Below, one piece after another: positions 13,993 through 14,507 of a stretch of 14,507 nt of DNA. The position numbers were made by a program, and so were the translations under genes. The DNA comes from Oscillospiraceae bacterium (GTDB lineage: Bacteria > Bacillota > Clostridia > Oscillospirales > Oscillospiraceae). The stretch covers positions 1-14,507 of the forward strand of contig JAHHSE010000027.1 in the NCBI GenBank assembly GCA_020025395.1. Reading direction: 5' to 3'. The notes beneath the pieces were generated by a model. It saw only the letters and a list, made by a program, of their open reading frames with translations. It was not told where the DNA came from and ran no database searches. Every line of letters begins with the position of its first letter. Positions within the stretch are counted from its first letter, which is position 1.

Positions 13993-14507
13993 TCAACGCT
14001 CCAATCCGGCCTGAATGACAGGGCAAAGCTCGGTCACAGGCACTTCCTTCTGTACGCACAGGCCGATTTTCTGGGGAATAATCAGGGTGATCCGATCCCC
14101 GGCCCGCTTCTTATCTGCCAGCGCCGCGGCGCTTAGCGCCCGGGCGGAATAGGCGGCTTGGGTGGGCAGGCCGTTTTTCTCCAGACAGGCGCAGATTCGG
14201 TCCGCAAGAGGCTCCCGGGTCCAGCCCAGCCGCTGGGCCGCGCGGGCAATCACGGCGATTCCCGCCGCCACGGCGTGACCGTGGGGGATTTTATATCCGC
14301 TGGCCTTCTCGATGGCGTGGCCCACGGTATGTCCCAGATTCAGCAGTCTCCGCTCCCCCTGCTCCTTCTCATCCCGCTCCACCACGCCGGCCTTATATCG
14401 GACACAGCGGGCGATCACCTCTGTGGGGGCCTGAGGGAGCTTCCCGGTCTCAAAAAGGGAAAACAGGGTTTCATCGCAGAGGATTCCGGTCTTAATGGCC
14501 TCCGCCG
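13993..14507 (-). CDS. aroB: 3-dehydroquinate synthase (5' end beyond the window)
   Basis: NAD- and metal-dependent enzyme that cyclises DAHP to 3-dehydroquinate. Only the C-terminal 170 residues are present. The frame is open to the window edge and its first visible residues, AEAIKTGIL, are the conserved block that contains a metal-ligand Glu, so an internal Met at 14418 is not the true start. The other metal ligands are in LNLGHTVGHAIE and HGHAVAAGI. DKKRAGDRITLIIP is the conserved C-terminal motif. About half of a usual 350-aa protein is missing. It is the most upstream visible gene of the operon. Confidence 0.95.
   Translation of the reverse strand, partial: AEAIKTGILCDETLFSLFETGKLPQAPTEVIARCVRYKAGVVERDEKEQGERRLLNLGHTVGHAIEKASGYKIPHGHAVAAGIAVIARAAQRLGWTREPLADRICACLEKNGLPTQAAYSARALSAAALADKKRAGDRITLIIPQKIGLCVQKEVPVTELCPVIQAGLER

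Overview
The window looks like the chromosome of a GC-rich anaerobic Clostridia member, probably a gut-type Oscillospiraceae relative. The reasons are a GC-rich and gene-dense sequence, AGGAGG-type ribosome binding sites, an [FeFe] hydrogenase joined to rubredoxin and rubrerythrin, an AgrC-like GHKL sensor kinase, a clostridial-style chemoreceptor, and aromatic-pathway proteins with Firmicutes-like motifs. No mobile element, CRISPR array, tRNA or rRNA was recognised.

Layout. (1) Positions 1-2516, plus strand: the 3' part of a FecCD/BtuC-type permease, its FecE-like ATPase, and a small radical SAM/SPASM protein. (2) 2517-2680: a convergent gap filled by three back-to-back stem-loops, the last of which looks like a terminator. 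(3) 2681-4723, minus strand: one open reading frame that joins a complete [FeFe] hydrogenase to a rubredoxin-rubrerythrin-rubredoxin module. A strong Shine-Dalgarno and ATG sit exactly at the junction, so free rubrerythrin may also be made. It has a near-consensus promoter and a weak PerR-like palindrome upstream. (4) 4923-6209, minus strand: a GHKL sensor kinase with no response regulator beside it. A 476-bp divergent intergenic region with back-to-back promoters separates it from (5) 6686-8761, plus strand: a dCache methyl-accepting chemotaxis protein, closed by a strong terminator. (6) 8951-14507, minus strand: a tightly coupled aromatic amino acid operon read in the order aroB (cut by the window edge), aroA, aroC, pheA (chorismate mutase-prephenate dehydratase-ACT), aroE-aroK fusion, aroQ (type II dehydroquinase).

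How the genes work together. The aro/phe genes cover every step from DAHP to chorismate and then to phenylpyruvate: DHQ synthase, dehydroquinase, shikimate dehydrogenase, shikimate kinase, EPSP synthase, chorismate synthase, and the mutase/dehydratase. DAHP synthase and a tyrosine branch are not visible and could lie beyond the right edge. The metal transporter, the hydrogenase-rubrerythrin and the radical SAM enzyme all depend on iron or metal-cofactor chemistry, but nothing in the sequence shows co-regulation.

The item most worth following up is the in-frame hydrogenase-rubrerythrin fusion that keeps an intact internal ribosome binding site. Next are the three abutting hairpins after the radical SAM gene.
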